Shown here: piece by piece, positions 24,665-33,313 of the stretch
Position numbering within the stretch: position 1 is the stretch's first letter
How the letters are laid out: every line of letters starts with the position of its first letter
From: Palleronia pontilimi
GTDB lineage: Bacteria > Pseudomonadota > Alphaproteobacteria > Rhodobacterales > Rhodobacteraceae
Assembly (NCBI RefSeq): GCF_016412875.1
Contig: NZ_JAEKPD010000005.1
Location: 62,001 to 126,000, forward strand
Direction of reading: 5' to 3'
DNA: 64,000 nucleotides
Position numbers and translations under genes: made by a program
The notes under the pieces: generated by a model
The model's input: only the letters and a program-made list of their open reading frames with translations
Told to the model about the DNA's origin: nothing
Database searches by the model: none

Positions 24665-25756
24665 GTGGCGAATTTCCTCTTTGCGGCTGCGGTTGTATTC
24701 TTCGGCCTTCTGGTTCTGGTCACCACCCTGCTTCCGCTGGTGCCGTCCCACGCCTGGTGGATTCGCGCCTGGGATTTCCCGCGCCTTCAACTTCTGATCC
24801 TCGGCTGCGCCGTCATCGTCGGCGCCATGTTCCTGGGCTCGCCTGCGAAATGGATCTTCATCGCCGCACTCGTCGCGGCCTGCGCCTACCAGGCGGTTCG
24901 GATCTATCCCTACACGCCACTCGCCCGGACCGAGATGAACAACGTCCCGCAGCGCGACGACGGCAGCCAGACGACCATCCTGGCCTCGAATGTCGAGATG
25001 CCGAACGAGGAGTTCGACCGCGTCGCCGACCTGATCGCCGAAACCGATGCCGACAGCGTCTTTCTGATGGAGACGAACGAGACCTGGTTCGACCGGCTCG
25101 CCGACGCGCTCGCGTCCTATCCCACGGTGGTGACCGAGCTGCGCGACAATTACTACGGCATGATCTTCGCCACCCGGCTGACGGTGCACCAGGCGCAGAT
25201 CGTCTATCTGACGCCCGACGAAACGCCGACCCTCTTCGCCGAGCTCGAGACGCCCAGCGGTCACCGCTTCCGCTTCGTGGGCCTTCATCCGCGGCCGCCC
25301 GTGCCGGGAAACTCGACGAAGGACCGGGACGCCCAGATCATCTATTCCGCCCGTTTCGCGCGCGCCAAGGAAATGCCGCTGATGGCCGTGGGCGATTTCA
25401 ACGACGCCGCGTGGTCCGACACCTCGCGGCGGTTCAAGCACGTGGGCGGCTATGTCGATCCCAGGGTCGGGCGCGGTCTCGTCGCCAGCTTCGATGCGAA
25501 ATCCAAGCTCTTGCGGACCCCCATCGACCAGTTCTACGCCACGCCCGATATCGCGCTGGTCGATTTCCGGCGCGGCCCCGACGTGGGGTCGGATCATTTC
25601 CCGCTGATCACCCGGATCGAGCTGGACCGCGACATCGCCCAGGAAGCGAACGTGCCGCCGCCGCCCCTGCCCGACGATACCCTGGACGAGCTGGATCGCG
25701 TGATGACCACCTATCGCAAGACGCTCGACGCGCGCCACCTGCCGGATCTCGACTAG
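24665..25756 (+). CDS. Membrane-anchored endonuclease/exonuclease/phosphatase family protein
   Basis: 363 residues from GTG 24665. An earlier in-frame GTG (24614) falls inside the infC terminator hairpin. Three hydrophobic segments fill residues 3-85, and the rest is an EEP domain facing outward by inference. Metal and catalytic motifs are present: asparagine in LASNVEMP, glutamate in LMETNE, GLHPRPP, GDFND and SDHFPL. This layout matches a common alphaproteobacterial group of EEP-fold membrane proteins whose substrate (nucleic acid, lipid or phosphate ester) is unknown. Its TAG shares a CTAG with the stop of the convergent gene. Confidence 0.85.
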   Translation: MANFLFAAAVVFFGLLVLVTTLLPLVPSHAWWIRAWDFPRLQLLILGCAVIVGAMFLGSPAKWIFIAALVAACAYQAVRIYPYTPLARTEMNNVPQRDDGSQTTILASNVEMPNEEFDRVADLIAETDADSVFLMETNETWFDRLADALASYPTVVTELRDNYYGMIFATRLTVHQAQIVYLTPDETPTLFAELETPSGHRFRFVGLHPRPPVPGNSTKDRDAQIIYSARFARAKEMPLMAVGDFNDAAWSDTSRRFKHVGGYVDPRVGRGLVASFDAKSKLLRTPIDQFYATPDIALVDFRRGPDVGSDHFPLITRIELDRDIAQEANVPPPPLPDDTLDELDRVMTTYRKTLDARHLPDLD

Positions 25757-26748
25757 TCCCTGGCCTTGGCCCTCGGATGAGGGCGCGACGGCGGTTCCTT
25801 CAACAATCCTCCGACCCCCATCGCCGCGAACTCGGCTGCATCGGGGATATGCCCGCAGGCCACCCGCTCGAGCACCCAGTCCGCACCGTTCAGCGCCGGC
25901 GATCGCGCGCATCCCGGCAGCCCGATCACCGGGCGTTTCCCGAGCGCGCCCAGAAACAGCAGATTGCCTGGATCGACGGGCATCCCGAAGCGGGTCAAAT
26001 GCCCGCCCGCGCGGATCAATCCCGTCGGCCCCACGTCGCCCGCGTCGGATGTCGCCGATGCCGTCAGCAGCAGCAGCAGGTCGGCACTGGCCTCACCCAG
26101 CGCCGCGGCGATGGCGGCCGCATCGTGGGCGACGACGCGCGTCGCCTCCAGCGCCATGCCCAAGCGCTCGAGCCGAAGCGCCATGGCCGATTCGCCCTTG
26201 CCCGGCCCCTGCCCCATATCGGTGACGATCAGGGCGGCGTTGCGCAGGGTCACCGGTGCGACCCTCAGCGCCGCCTCCACCAGATGTGCGCCCTGGGCCA
26301 CTGTTGCTTCGCCCACGAAATACGAGATCACTTTCACCGTCGCCACCATCTGCCCCGCGGCGACCCTTTGGAATGGCGCCAGCGTGGCGGTCGTCACGTT
26401 GGGATCGAGCGCGTTCAGCGCGGTCACGGCACCAGTGTCTAGAACCACGATACCCGGCAATGTCGCGTGGATATTGACCCGTCCCGTCGCCGCGCGGCCC
26501 AGGCGCAGGTTCTGTCCCGCGGGATCCGGCACCAGCGCCCGCGCGATCCTCGCCGCCGCGTCGTTCTCGTCCAGATCGCCGGGATCGGCGCGCGCCACGA
26601 TGACCGTGTCCAGCCCGGCGGCGCGCAGCCTGGCGATATCGGCATCCTCCAGCCGGTGCCCCTTGCGCAGGCGTCCTCCCGCGACCGGATGCGAATGGGC
26701 GAGCGTCGCGCCACGCGCCGCGTCCAGCGGGACCGGGCCGAACCGCAT
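25753..26748 (-). CDS. Molybdopterin-binding protein (MoeA/MogA-like domain)
   Basis: 331 residues. The N-terminal segment (MRFGPVPLDAARGATLAHSH, then RKGHRLEDADIARLRAAGLD) and the C-terminal MoCF-type domain (LLLLLTASATSDAGDVGPTG, LPGCARSPALNGADWVL) match the molybdopterin-binding proteins found with XdhC in Rhodobacteraceae. It lacks the nucleotidyltransferase domain that is fused in some relatives. It probably handles molybdenum cofactor for a molybdenum hydroxylase. Its ATG overlaps the xdhC stop by one base (TGATG), so the two are co-translated. It converges on the EEP gene. Confidence 0.85.
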   Translation of the reverse strand: MRFGPVPLDAARGATLAHSHPVAGGRLRKGHRLEDADIARLRAAGLDTVIVARADPGDLDENDAAARIARALVPDPAGQNLRLGRAATGRVNIHATLPGIVVLDTGAVTALNALDPNVTTATLAPFQRVAAGQMVATVKVISYFVGEATVAQGAHLVEAALRVAPVTLRNAALIVTDMGQGPGKGESAMALRLERLGMALEATRVVAHDAAAIAAALGEASADLLLLLTASATSDAGDVGPTGLIRAGGHLTRFGMPVDPGNLLFLGALGKRPVIGLPGCARSPALNGADWVLERVACGHIPDAAEFAAMGVGGLLKEPPSRPHPRAKARD

Positions 26749-27722
26749 CAGCCTTGCCGCAGCCGCTGGATGATCTCGGCCATGACCGCCACGGCGATCT
26801 CGGCGGGCGCGCGCGCCCCGATATCCAGCCCCACGGGCGCGTGGATGCGGGCGATGGCCTGCGCGTCGAACCCTTTTTCTTCCAGGCGGGCCACGCGTTT
26901 CGCATGGGTCCGGGTCGAGCCGAGGCACCCAAGATAGAAGACATCCGATCCCAGCGCCGTTTCGATGGCCGGGTCGTCCAGCTTGGGATCGTGTGTCAGC
27001 GTCACCACCGCCGTGCGCGCGTCGAGCCCGTGATCGGCCAGTGCCGCATCCGGCCAGTCGTGGATCAGCACCTCGCCGGGGAAGCGCGCGGGCGACGCGA
27101 AGCTGTCGCGCGGATCCACGAGCACCGCGTCGAACCCTGCCAGCCGCGCCATCTGCATCAGCGGCTGCGCGATATGCACGCCGCCCACGACGACCATGCG
27201 AAGCGGCGGGTTGTGAATGGCCACGAATTGCAGGCTGTACTCGTCGAACCCCGAGCGGTCCAGCCGGAACCGGTCGGCATGGGCGGGCGGATAGGCCAGC
27301 TTGCGCGTCCAGCCTTCGGTATCGACGACATAGGCCACCTGTTTGCGCTGCGCCCGCGCCGCGACAAGCTCGGCAAGAAGGGATTGTGGCAGGTCGTCGT
27401 CACGCACCGGCTCGACCATGACGCGGATGCGCCCGCCGCAGGCCAGGCCCACCGCGAAGGCTTCGTCGTCGCTGACGCCGAATTCGAGAATGCGCGAGCC
27501 GCCGTCTTCGACCGCTTCCAGGGCCTCGACCACCACCGCGCCCTCGACACAGCCGCCCGACACCGATCCCGCGATTTCGCCGTCGCCGGAAATCGCCAGC
27601 TGGCTTCCCACGGGGCGCGGGGCCGAACCCCAGGTTTCGACCACGGTGGCCAGCGCGGCACCGCGCCCCGCGCGCGCCCAGTCCAGCGCGATGGCGGGAC
27701 AATCATCGTATCCTGCGGACAT
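26748..27722 (-). CDS. XdhC/CoxF-like molybdenum cofactor insertion protein
   Basis: 324 residues. The XdhC N-domain has ATVVETWGSAPRPVGSQLAI and SVSGGCVEGAVV. The C-terminal Rossmann domain has MVVVGGVHIAQPLMQMARLAGF and FYLGCLGSTRTHAKR. XdhC proteins bind and sulfurate molybdenum cofactor and insert it into xanthine dehydrogenase-type enzymes; CoxF does this for CO dehydrogenase. Together with the CoxD-, CoxE- and molybdopterin-binding genes around it, it belongs to a molybdenum hydroxylase maturation set. Confidence 0.9.
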   Translation of the reverse strand: MSAGYDDCPAIALDWARAGRGAALATVVETWGSAPRPVGSQLAISGDGEIAGSVSGGCVEGAVVVEALEAVEDGGSRILEFGVSDDEAFAVGLACGGRIRVMVEPVRDDDLPQSLLAELVAARAQRKQVAYVVDTEGWTRKLAYPPAHADRFRLDRSGFDEYSLQFVAIHNPPLRMVVVGGVHIAQPLMQMARLAGFDAVLVDPRDSFASPARFPGEVLIHDWPDAALADHGLDARTAVVTLTHDPKLDDPAIETALGSDVFYLGCLGSTRTHAKRVARLEEKGFDAQAIARIHAPVGLDIGARAPAEIAVAVMAEIIQRLRQG

Positions 27723-27820
27723 GGCGGCTCCTTTCGGCTTCCCTCATAGACCGAAAGGCCGCGCCACGAAAAGCGGCACGGCCCTGTCCATTGGTGGCGG
27801 GACAGCCTGCCGCCGCCCCG

Positions 27821-27850
27821 CCCCATCTTTGTTCTTCGAAATATCCCGGG
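27821..27850 (-). repeat. Dispersed intergenic element, long variant, copy 4
   Basis: On the minus strand it begins CGGGATATTTCG and ends AAAGATGGGG, one base different from the copy at 6331-6359 over 28 bases. It lies beyond the OmpA-like gene's terminator hairpin, as the first copy lies beyond a hairpin. Confidence 0.75.
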
Positions 27851-27870
27851 GGAGCCGCGCGCCGCGCGGC

Positions 27871-27887
27871 CGGGGGCAGAGCCCCCG
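27871..27887 (-). terminator. Hairpin after the OmpA-like gene
   Basis: CGGGGGC (27871-27877) and GCCCCCG (27881-27887) form a perfect 7-bp stem with a three-base loop, 12 bp after the stop. The intergenic element copy follows. The 177-bp gap to xdhC holds no gene that I can support. Confidence 0.5.
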
Positions 27888-27899
27888 TCCCCGTCCGGC

Positions 27900-29864
27900 C
27901 TACTGCGCCGACGCCGTCTGCAGCAGCGGCGTGATGCGACGCACCGTGGCGCGGCGGTTCTGCCGCTCGGCCTCGGTCGTGGGCACCTTCAGGAAGCGCT
28001 CGCCGTAGCCCTGCACCACAAGGTTTTCGGGCGGCACGTCGAAATACTCGGTCAGCGCCAGGGCCACCGATTCCGCACGACGATCCGACAGCGCCAGGTT
28101 GTAGGCGGCATTGCCCACGGCGTCCGTATGACCCTCGACCAGGAAGATCTCCTGCGGGTTCTCGGCGATCCGGGCGCGGATATAGCTGCCCAGATCCGTC
28201 AACTCGTCGGCCTGCTCGGGCGCAATCGCGGCCGATCCGGATGCGAAGGTGATATTGTCCAGATCGACGGCGGGTACCTGTTCGCGCACCTGCGAGATGT
28301 TGCGCACCTGCGCCAGCGAAAAGCTGCGATCGAACGCGCCTTCGGCGGCCAGCGCCTGGCGCAGCGCGTCCTCGTCCATGCCCGCATCCACCTGCGACCG
28401 CGCGGCGGGACGCAGCGTGCTCACGTCCACGGCCTGCGTCTCGATAGTGTCGTCGATCAGCACGATGCGGTCGCCCTCGGGCGTCACCCGCACGCGCTGC
28501 AGCACCCGCAGATTGGCATCGCGGATCGTCACGATCTGGCTGCCATCGGGTCGCAGGACCGTGGTCCGGGTCGAGCCGTCGTCGAAGCGCTCGGTGCTGA
28601 CTTCCGTGCCGGGACGGCGCAGCAGCGCGGTGTCGTCCTTGATCAGCTCGTATCCGCCATCGCGACCCGAAACCACGACGCGGTCCTCGGAAGACGCGAC
28701 CACCTGGCGGTTGTTGTTCAGAAGCGTGCCCACGGCGATGATGCCCGCCCCCGCGATCAGGGCCTTCTGCAAGGTGCTGAGCCCGTCATCGTCGTCGTTA
28801 TCGGCGGCTTCGGCCTCGACCGTCGACGCAGAGGACGCTTCGCGCGGCTCGCCCGCGATGTCGCTGGTGAAATCCTCGTCGCTCGAGCGCGCAGTCTCTT
28901 CGGTAACGGTTTCGGTCGCGACTTCTTCGGCCGGGGCCGCGTCAAGTGCGGCGGCAGCGACCGGCGCGGCCTCCGATCCTTCGAGCGCCTGGCGTTCGGC
29001 ATCGGTCATCTGCGTCTCGGGCGCCTCGCCCGCCTCGGGCGCTGCGTCGGCGCTCTCGGCCGTGGCGGTGTCCTCCGGGGCCGCTTCGGCCTCGGCTTCC
29101 GCGGTGGCGGGGCTTTCCTCGGCGGGCATTTCCGCTTCGGGGGCGGCTTCGCCTTCGGCCGTTTCCGCCGGAGCGGCTTCGGTCGCGGCGGCGGCATCGC
29201 CCGTCTCTTCGGTCAGGACCGGCGTTCCATCCATTTCGACCATCTCGGGCGTTTCTTCGGTTTCGGCCGTCTCGGGGGCCTCGTCCGTCACCTGCTCTTC
29301 GGCGGTGGTCTCGACCGTGCCTTCGGCTTCCGTCGCGGGCTCGGCCGGCGCGGCCTCGGCGGCATCCGCGGCGGGCGCGGGCTCGGCCGGTGCCGCCTCT
29401 GCCGCTTCGGCTGCGGGCTCAGCCGGTACCGCGGCGGGCTCTGGCGCGGCTTCGGCCGCTTCGCCTTCGACGGGTTCGGCTTGGGTCTGTTCGCCCTCGG
29501 CGGTCATCGCTTCGGCCTCAGCCTCAGCCTCGGCCTCCGGCATTTCAGCCGTCTCTTCGACGGGTTCCGCCGCCTCGGTTTCCGTCACCTCTTCGGCCGC
29601 GGGGGCCTCTTCCGGGGCGGCTTCGGCCGCCTCCGGCGCGGGCTCGGCGGTCTCGGCCGCACCGGCCTCGCGCGCCATGCGCAGCGCTTCGGCAACCTGG
29701 TCGGCCGGCAATCCCGTGGCGGTGGCGCAGGTTTCGGCGTCGAGTTCGGCGCAGACCTCAAGCAGCTGGTCGAGCGAGATCTGGTCTTGCGCGAAGGCGG
29801 CCTGCGGGATCGCCAGGTGAAGGCCCGCGACAAGGGCCGTGGTGGTTTTCAGGGATTTGCGCAT
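27900..29864 (-). CDS. OmpA-family protein with very long acidic Ala/Glu/Pro linker
   Basis: 654 residues. A signal peptide (MRKSLKTTTALVAGLHLAIP, then QAAFA) leads to a short folded part (about 27-67), then roughly 280 residues made almost entirely of Ala, Glu, Thr and Pro. A hydrophobic glycine-rich helix (LIAGAGIIAVGTLL) lies near residue 370, and a beta-rich region follows. The C-terminal OmpA domain (about 525-645) shows ITFASGSAAI, EGHTDAVGNAAYNLALSDRRAESV and GYGERFLKV, which bind peptidoglycan. AAAGGA precedes the ATG. It lies between coxE-like and xdhC-like genes, an odd place for an envelope protein, though all share a strand. Confidence 0.88.
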   Translation of the reverse strand: MRKSLKTTTALVAGLHLAIPQAAFAQDQISLDQLLEVCAELDAETCATATGLPADQVAEALRMAREAGAAETAEPAPEAAEAAPEEAPAAEEVTETEAAEPVEETAEMPEAEAEAEAEAMTAEGEQTQAEPVEGEAAEAAPEPAAVPAEPAAEAAEAAPAEPAPAADAAEAAPAEPATEAEGTVETTAEEQVTDEAPETAETEETPEMVEMDGTPVLTEETGDAAAATEAAPAETAEGEAAPEAEMPAEESPATAEAEAEAAPEDTATAESADAAPEAGEAPETQMTDAERQALEGSEAAPVAAAALDAAPAEEVATETVTEETARSSDEDFTSDIAGEPREASSASTVEAEAADNDDDDGLSTLQKALIAGAGIIAVGTLLNNNRQVVASSEDRVVVSGRDGGYELIKDDTALLRRPGTEVSTERFDDGSTRTTVLRPDGSQIVTIRDANLRVLQRVRVTPEGDRIVLIDDTIETQAVDVSTLRPAARSQVDAGMDEDALRQALAAEGAFDRSFSLAQVRNISQVREQVPAVDLDNITFASGSAAIAPEQADELTDLGSYIRARIAENPQEIFLVEGHTDAVGNAAYNLALSDRRAESVALALTEYFDVPPENLVVQGYGERFLKVPTTEAERQNRRATVRRITPLLQTASAQ

Positions 29865-29928
29865 TTTGCGTCCTTTCGGGGACCATTAGGGTTTGCGCAA
29901 TTAACCCACCAATGCCGCGCGCGTTCCA

Positions 29929-31191
29929 TCACGAGCCCGACAACGCCCCCATCATTCGCGCTTTTTCGCCGATATCGTCGGGGCGCGACAGCGCCACGGC
30001 CAGCCCTTCCAGCGACGCGATGTCGTGGCCCGCGCGAAAGCTGTCAACGTGGGGCATCATCGCGGCGATGCCCGCGGCCTTGGGCGCGAAGCCGTCGAAG
30101 CGCAGCAGCGGATTCAGCCAGATGAGCTTGCGCGCGGTCAGGCTCAGACGGCGCATTTGAGCGTCCAGCACCTTCGGATCGCCCCGGTCGAGCCCGTCGG
30201 TGATCAGCAGCACGATGGCCCCCTGTCCCATGACCCTGCGCGACCAGTCGCGGTTGAAATCGGCCAGGCAGGCGCCGATCCGCGTGCCGCCTTCCCAATC
30301 CTGGGCTTCCGCCCCCGCCGCGGCCAGTGCCGCGTCCACGTCGCGCTGGCGCAGGTGGCGGGTGATGTTGGTCAGACGGGTGCCGAAGGTGAAGGCGTGG
30401 ACCTGCGCCCAGCCCGCGCCCTTTTCGTTGCTGACGGCGTGCAGGAAATGCAGCACCGCGCGCGAATAGTGGGACATGGAGCCCGAGATATCGCAGATCG
30501 CCACCAGGCTGGGCCAGCGGGTGCGCCGCTCGCGCCGGGCGAAATCCGTGACCTCGCCGCCCTTGCGCATGGCCGTGCGCATGGTCTGCGACCAGTCCGG
30601 CCGCGCGCCGTTGATCGCCGCGATGGTGCGGCGCGATTTCAACGGCTGCACGGGCAGCGTAAGCCGCGCGATCAGGCGCTTGGCGGCGGCCATCTCGGCG
30701 GTGGACATCTGTTCGAAATCGAGTGTGCGCAGCCGCTCCTCGTCGGACATGGTGCGCGAGGCGTCGACCTCGATCAGTGTTTCAGTCTCGTCGCTTTCGG
30801 GCGGTGGCGGCAGGTCGGCGTTGGCGCCGTCGAGGATCGCTTCGGCGGCGCGCTTTTCGGCCGGTTTGGCGATGCGCTCTTCCTGGGTGCCGCGGACCGC
30901 CGGGATCAGCCAGCTCATCATCTGCTCCATGTAGCGCGGGTCGCGCCAGTAAAGCCGGAAGATCTGGTCGAACACGGCCCGCTGGTCGGGCTTCGAGACG
31001 AAACAGGCCTGCAGGGTGTAGTAGAAATCGCGCCGATCGGTGAAGCCCGCCGCCTGCACCGCGCGGATCGCATCCATCACGCGGCCCGGCCCGATGGGCA
31101 GGCCCGCCTTCCTGAGCGCGCGGGCGAACCAGGTGATGTTGTGGGCCAGCTTGGGATTGTCGGGCAGCTCGAGTTCGGGAAGCGTTACCAT
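29929..31191 (-). CDS. CoxE-like VWA-domain protein
   Basis: 420 residues from ATG 31191 (MVTLPELELPDNPKLAHNIT). The C-terminal VWA domain has the MIDAS metal site CDISGSMS near residue 240 and ITDGLDRGDP near residue 335. The N-terminal half is the helical region seen in CoxE proteins. CoxE works with the MoxR-type ATPase CoxD in building the copper-molybdenum site of CO dehydrogenase; related pairs serve other molybdenum hydroxylases. The partner ATPase gene lies 88 bp upstream on the same strand. Confidence 0.88.
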   Translation of the reverse strand: MVTLPELELPDNPKLAHNITWFARALRKAGLPIGPGRVMDAIRAVQAAGFTDRRDFYYTLQACFVSKPDQRAVFDQIFRLYWRDPRYMEQMMSWLIPAVRGTQEERIAKPAEKRAAEAILDGANADLPPPPESDETETLIEVDASRTMSDEERLRTLDFEQMSTAEMAAAKRLIARLTLPVQPLKSRRTIAAINGARPDWSQTMRTAMRKGGEVTDFARRERRTRWPSLVAICDISGSMSHYSRAVLHFLHAVSNEKGAGWAQVHAFTFGTRLTNITRHLRQRDVDAALAAAGAEAQDWEGGTRIGACLADFNRDWSRRVMGQGAIVLLITDGLDRGDPKVLDAQMRRLSLTARKLIWLNPLLRFDGFAPKAAGIAAMMPHVDSFRAGHDIASLEGLAVALSRPDDIGEKARMMGALSGS

Positions 31192-31207
31192 GGGGATCCG
31201 GCGTCGA

Positions 31208-31226
31208 GGGGGGCTGTCTGCCCCCC
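31208..31226. other. Strong hairpin in the CoxD-CoxE intergenic gap
   Basis: GGGGGGC (31208-31214) pairs with GCCCCCC (31220-31226) around TGTCT. It lies just upstream of the CoxE-like start and next to a copy of the dispersed element. Confidence 0.5.
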
Positions 31227-31243
31227 GCGCTGCGCGCCCCCCC

Positions 31244-31268
31244 GAGGAATATTTGAAAAGAGATGAAG
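31244..31268 (+). repeat. Dispersed intergenic element, divergent copy 5
   Basis: GAGGAATATTTG-AAAAGAGATGAAG keeps the ATTT and GATGAAG ends of the short variant with a changed centre. It lies next to a GC-rich hairpin, as the long-variant copies do. Confidence 0.5.
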
Positions 31269-31279
31269 CACGGGACGTG

Positions 31280-32191
31280 TCACGCCGTGGCAAGCTCGGT
31301 GCGCACCTTTTCCAGGATGCGGGTGGCTTCCGAGCCCTGCAGTTTCTGGATGTCGTCCTGGTATTTCAGGATCGCGCCCAGCGTGTCGGCGATCACCTGG
31401 GGGCTGAGTTCCAGGATGTCGAGCGCCAGCAGGCACTTGGCCCAGTCGATGGTTTCGGCCACGCCGGGTTTCTTGAACAGGTCTTCGGTGCGCAGGTCCT
31501 GCACGAAGGCCACCACCTCGCGGCTGAGGGCCTCGGACGCGTCGGGGGCGCGGGCGTGGAGGATCTCGATCTCGCGGTCGAAATCGGGATAGTCGACCCA
31601 GTGATAAAGGCAGCGTCGCTTCAGCGCGTCGTGAACCTCGCGCGTGCGGTTCGACGTCAGGATGACGATGGGCGGCTCGGGGGCGCGGATCGTGCCGAGC
31701 TCGGGGATGGTCACGGCGAAATCGCTGAGGGCTTCGAGCAGGAACGCCTCGAACGGGGCGTCGGTGCGGTCGATCTCGTCGATGAGCAGCACCGGCGGCC
31801 CGCCGGGCTGGGGGCGCATGGCATCGAGCAGCGGGCGCGAAATCAGGTAATCCTCGGTGAAAAGCTCGGATTTCAGCGCATCGCGGTCGGCGCCGCCCGA
31901 GGCCTCGGCGGCACGGATGGCGATCATCTGCTCGGCGAAATTCCATTCGTAGACGGCCGATGCCGCATCCAGCCCTTCGTAACATTGCAGCCGGATCAGC
32001 TTGCGGCCCAGCCCCGCCGCGATCGCCTTGGCGATTTCGGTCTTGCCGGTCCCGGCCTCGCCTTCCAAGAACAGCGGGCGTCCCAGTTTCATCGCCAGGA
32101 ACGTCACCGTCGCCAAGGCGCGGCCGCAGACATAGTCCTGTCCCGCCAGCATGTCCTGCACGGCATCGATGCTTTCGGGGATATCGGTCAT
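31280..32191 (-). CDS. MoxR-family AAA+ ATPase (CoxD-like)
   Basis: 303 residues from ATG 32191 (MTDIPESIDAVQDMLAGQDY). Walker A is EGEAGTGKTEIAK near residue 44, Walker B is VLLIDEIDRTDAPFEAFLLE near residue 128, and sensor 1 is VILTSNRTRE near residue 170. MoxR ATPases act as chaperones for metal-enzyme maturation with a VWA partner, encoded next door here. CoxD does so for CO dehydrogenase. AAAGGA lies about ten bases before the start. It is the first gene of the run that ends with the molybdopterin-binding protein at 25753. Confidence 0.9.
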   Translation of the reverse strand: MTDIPESIDAVQDMLAGQDYVCGRALATVTFLAMKLGRPLFLEGEAGTGKTEIAKAIAAGLGRKLIRLQCYEGLDAASAVYEWNFAEQMIAIRAAEASGGADRDALKSELFTEDYLISRPLLDAMRPQPGGPPVLLIDEIDRTDAPFEAFLLEALSDFAVTIPELGTIRAPEPPIVILTSNRTREVHDALKRRCLYHWVDYPDFDREIEILHARAPDASEALSREVVAFVQDLRTEDLFKKPGVAETIDWAKCLLALDILELSPQVIADTLGAILKYQDDIQKLQGSEATRILEKVRTELATA

Positions 32192-32269
32192 GGGCCATGT
32201 CCTTTGTCGGTTGCGCACAAACCTGCACCGCAGGGCGGCGCGGTCAAGCGGGGCTTAAGTGGCATGGCG

Positions 32270-33313
32270 TCAATCGGGCGTGCGCGTCGCGTTCTGGAAC
32301 AGCGCCACCAGCTTGCGGGCCACGTCCGGCGGCGGCGGCTGGCTTGACGCCGCAAGAAGCAACCGGCCGTAGATCTTGACCCAGGACGGGTCGGCCAGCG
32401 CCATGCGGAAGGCCCGCGCGTGCCAGTCGCGGGCCCCGGCTTCCGCCTCAATGATCCCCGGCAGCGCGTAAAGCCCCGCCAATTCGGCGTCGGTCCGCGG
32501 CTCGTGGCGCAGGATGGTGTCGTCTGGCACGGTGTTGAAGTTGCGCTCGACCCAATAGGTCAGATCCACGGGCTTTTCTGTGTGGTTGGGCAATCCGCGC
32601 CGCGCCTTGGCCACGAAATCCTCGGCCGAGCGGACCGAGTAGTGGTTGAGCTGCACGCACGCATTGGCCAGCGGACCGCCCCAGAGCATGATCTGGCCCT
32701 GATCTTCCGAGAACCGGTCGGGCAACGGCTGGCCCGAGCCATCGATCCAGGCCGCGGGGCCGCTTTGCTTCGGGCGATGCACGCCGGGCTTCTGGAACGG
32801 CCCCGCGCGGCGATAGAGCGTCTTGATGAAGCGTCCGAGCGCCGGATAAAGCGCGTCTTCGGGGATCGCGGTGGTATAGGCCCGCGTGGGCGGCAAATCC
32901 GGCCTCGAGACGTGGCCGTTATGGCCGAACAACCGCCAGGGCAGCGCGATGGCGTCCGCTTGCGTGTCCGCTAGCAGGTCCTGCAGCGTGTCGTAGGGCG
33001 CGCGCAGGTTCAGGTACTCGTCGCAATCGAGGACGGCGATCCAGTCGGCCTCGTCCAGAAGCGGGTGACCCCTGGCCTGGTGGAGCGCGGACCATTGCGG
33101 CGTCTTGCCGTCGGGCACGCGGTTGCGCACATGGCTGAGGATGCCGCCCGCCTGCAACAGGTCCAGCAGCACGTCCGTCCCGTCTGCGCAATCGTTCGAG
33201 AACACCAGGAAATCGGTGACGCCCAGCGCGCGGCAATGGGCGATCCAGTGCAGAAGGTTCGACCCCTCGTCGCGCACCGACGTGATGACCAGGATACGCT
33301 CCGCTTCAGCCAT
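32270..33313 (-). CDS. Glycosyltransferase family 2-like protein
   Basis: 347 residues from ATG 33313. The N-terminal third has the Glyco_tranf_2_4 pattern: ILVITSVRDEGSNLLHWIAH, FSNDCADGTDVLL and the DxD-like LDCDEYLNL near residue 98. It is clearly a paralogue of the N-terminal half of the 34181-36001 protein (SNDC-DGTD against TNDC-DGTD, LDCDEYL against FDADEFL). The target glycan is unknown. It overlaps the preceding gene by eight bases and ends a three-gene operon. Confidence 0.85.
   Translation of the reverse strand: MAEAERILVITSVRDEGSNLLHWIAHCRALGVTDFLVFSNDCADGTDVLLDLLQAGGILSHVRNRVPDGKTPQWSALHQARGHPLLDEADWIAVLDCDEYLNLRAPYDTLQDLLADTQADAIALPWRLFGHNGHVSRPDLPPTRAYTTAIPEDALYPALGRFIKTLYRRAGPFQKPGVHRPKQSGPAAWIDGSGQPLPDRFSEDQGQIMLWGGPLANACVQLNHYSVRSAEDFVAKARRGLPNHTEKPVDLTYWVERNFNTVPDDTILRHEPRTDAELAGLYALPGIIEAEAGARDWHARAFRMALADPSWVKIYGRLLLAASSQPPPPDVARKLVALFQNATRTPD

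Noticed and set aside
24047-25912. Very long open frame on the minus strand opposite infC and the endonuclease-family gene
   Set aside because: In GC-rich DNA the antisense of real genes often lacks stops. The translation is low in hydrophobic order and high in R, H and G, while the plus-strand products are clear family members.
28800-29700. Repeat-like GC-rich tract that might suggest a tandem-repeat or CRISPR-like array
   Set aside because: There is no fixed unit or spacer. It is the low-complexity Ala/Glu/Pro linker of the OmpA-like protein.
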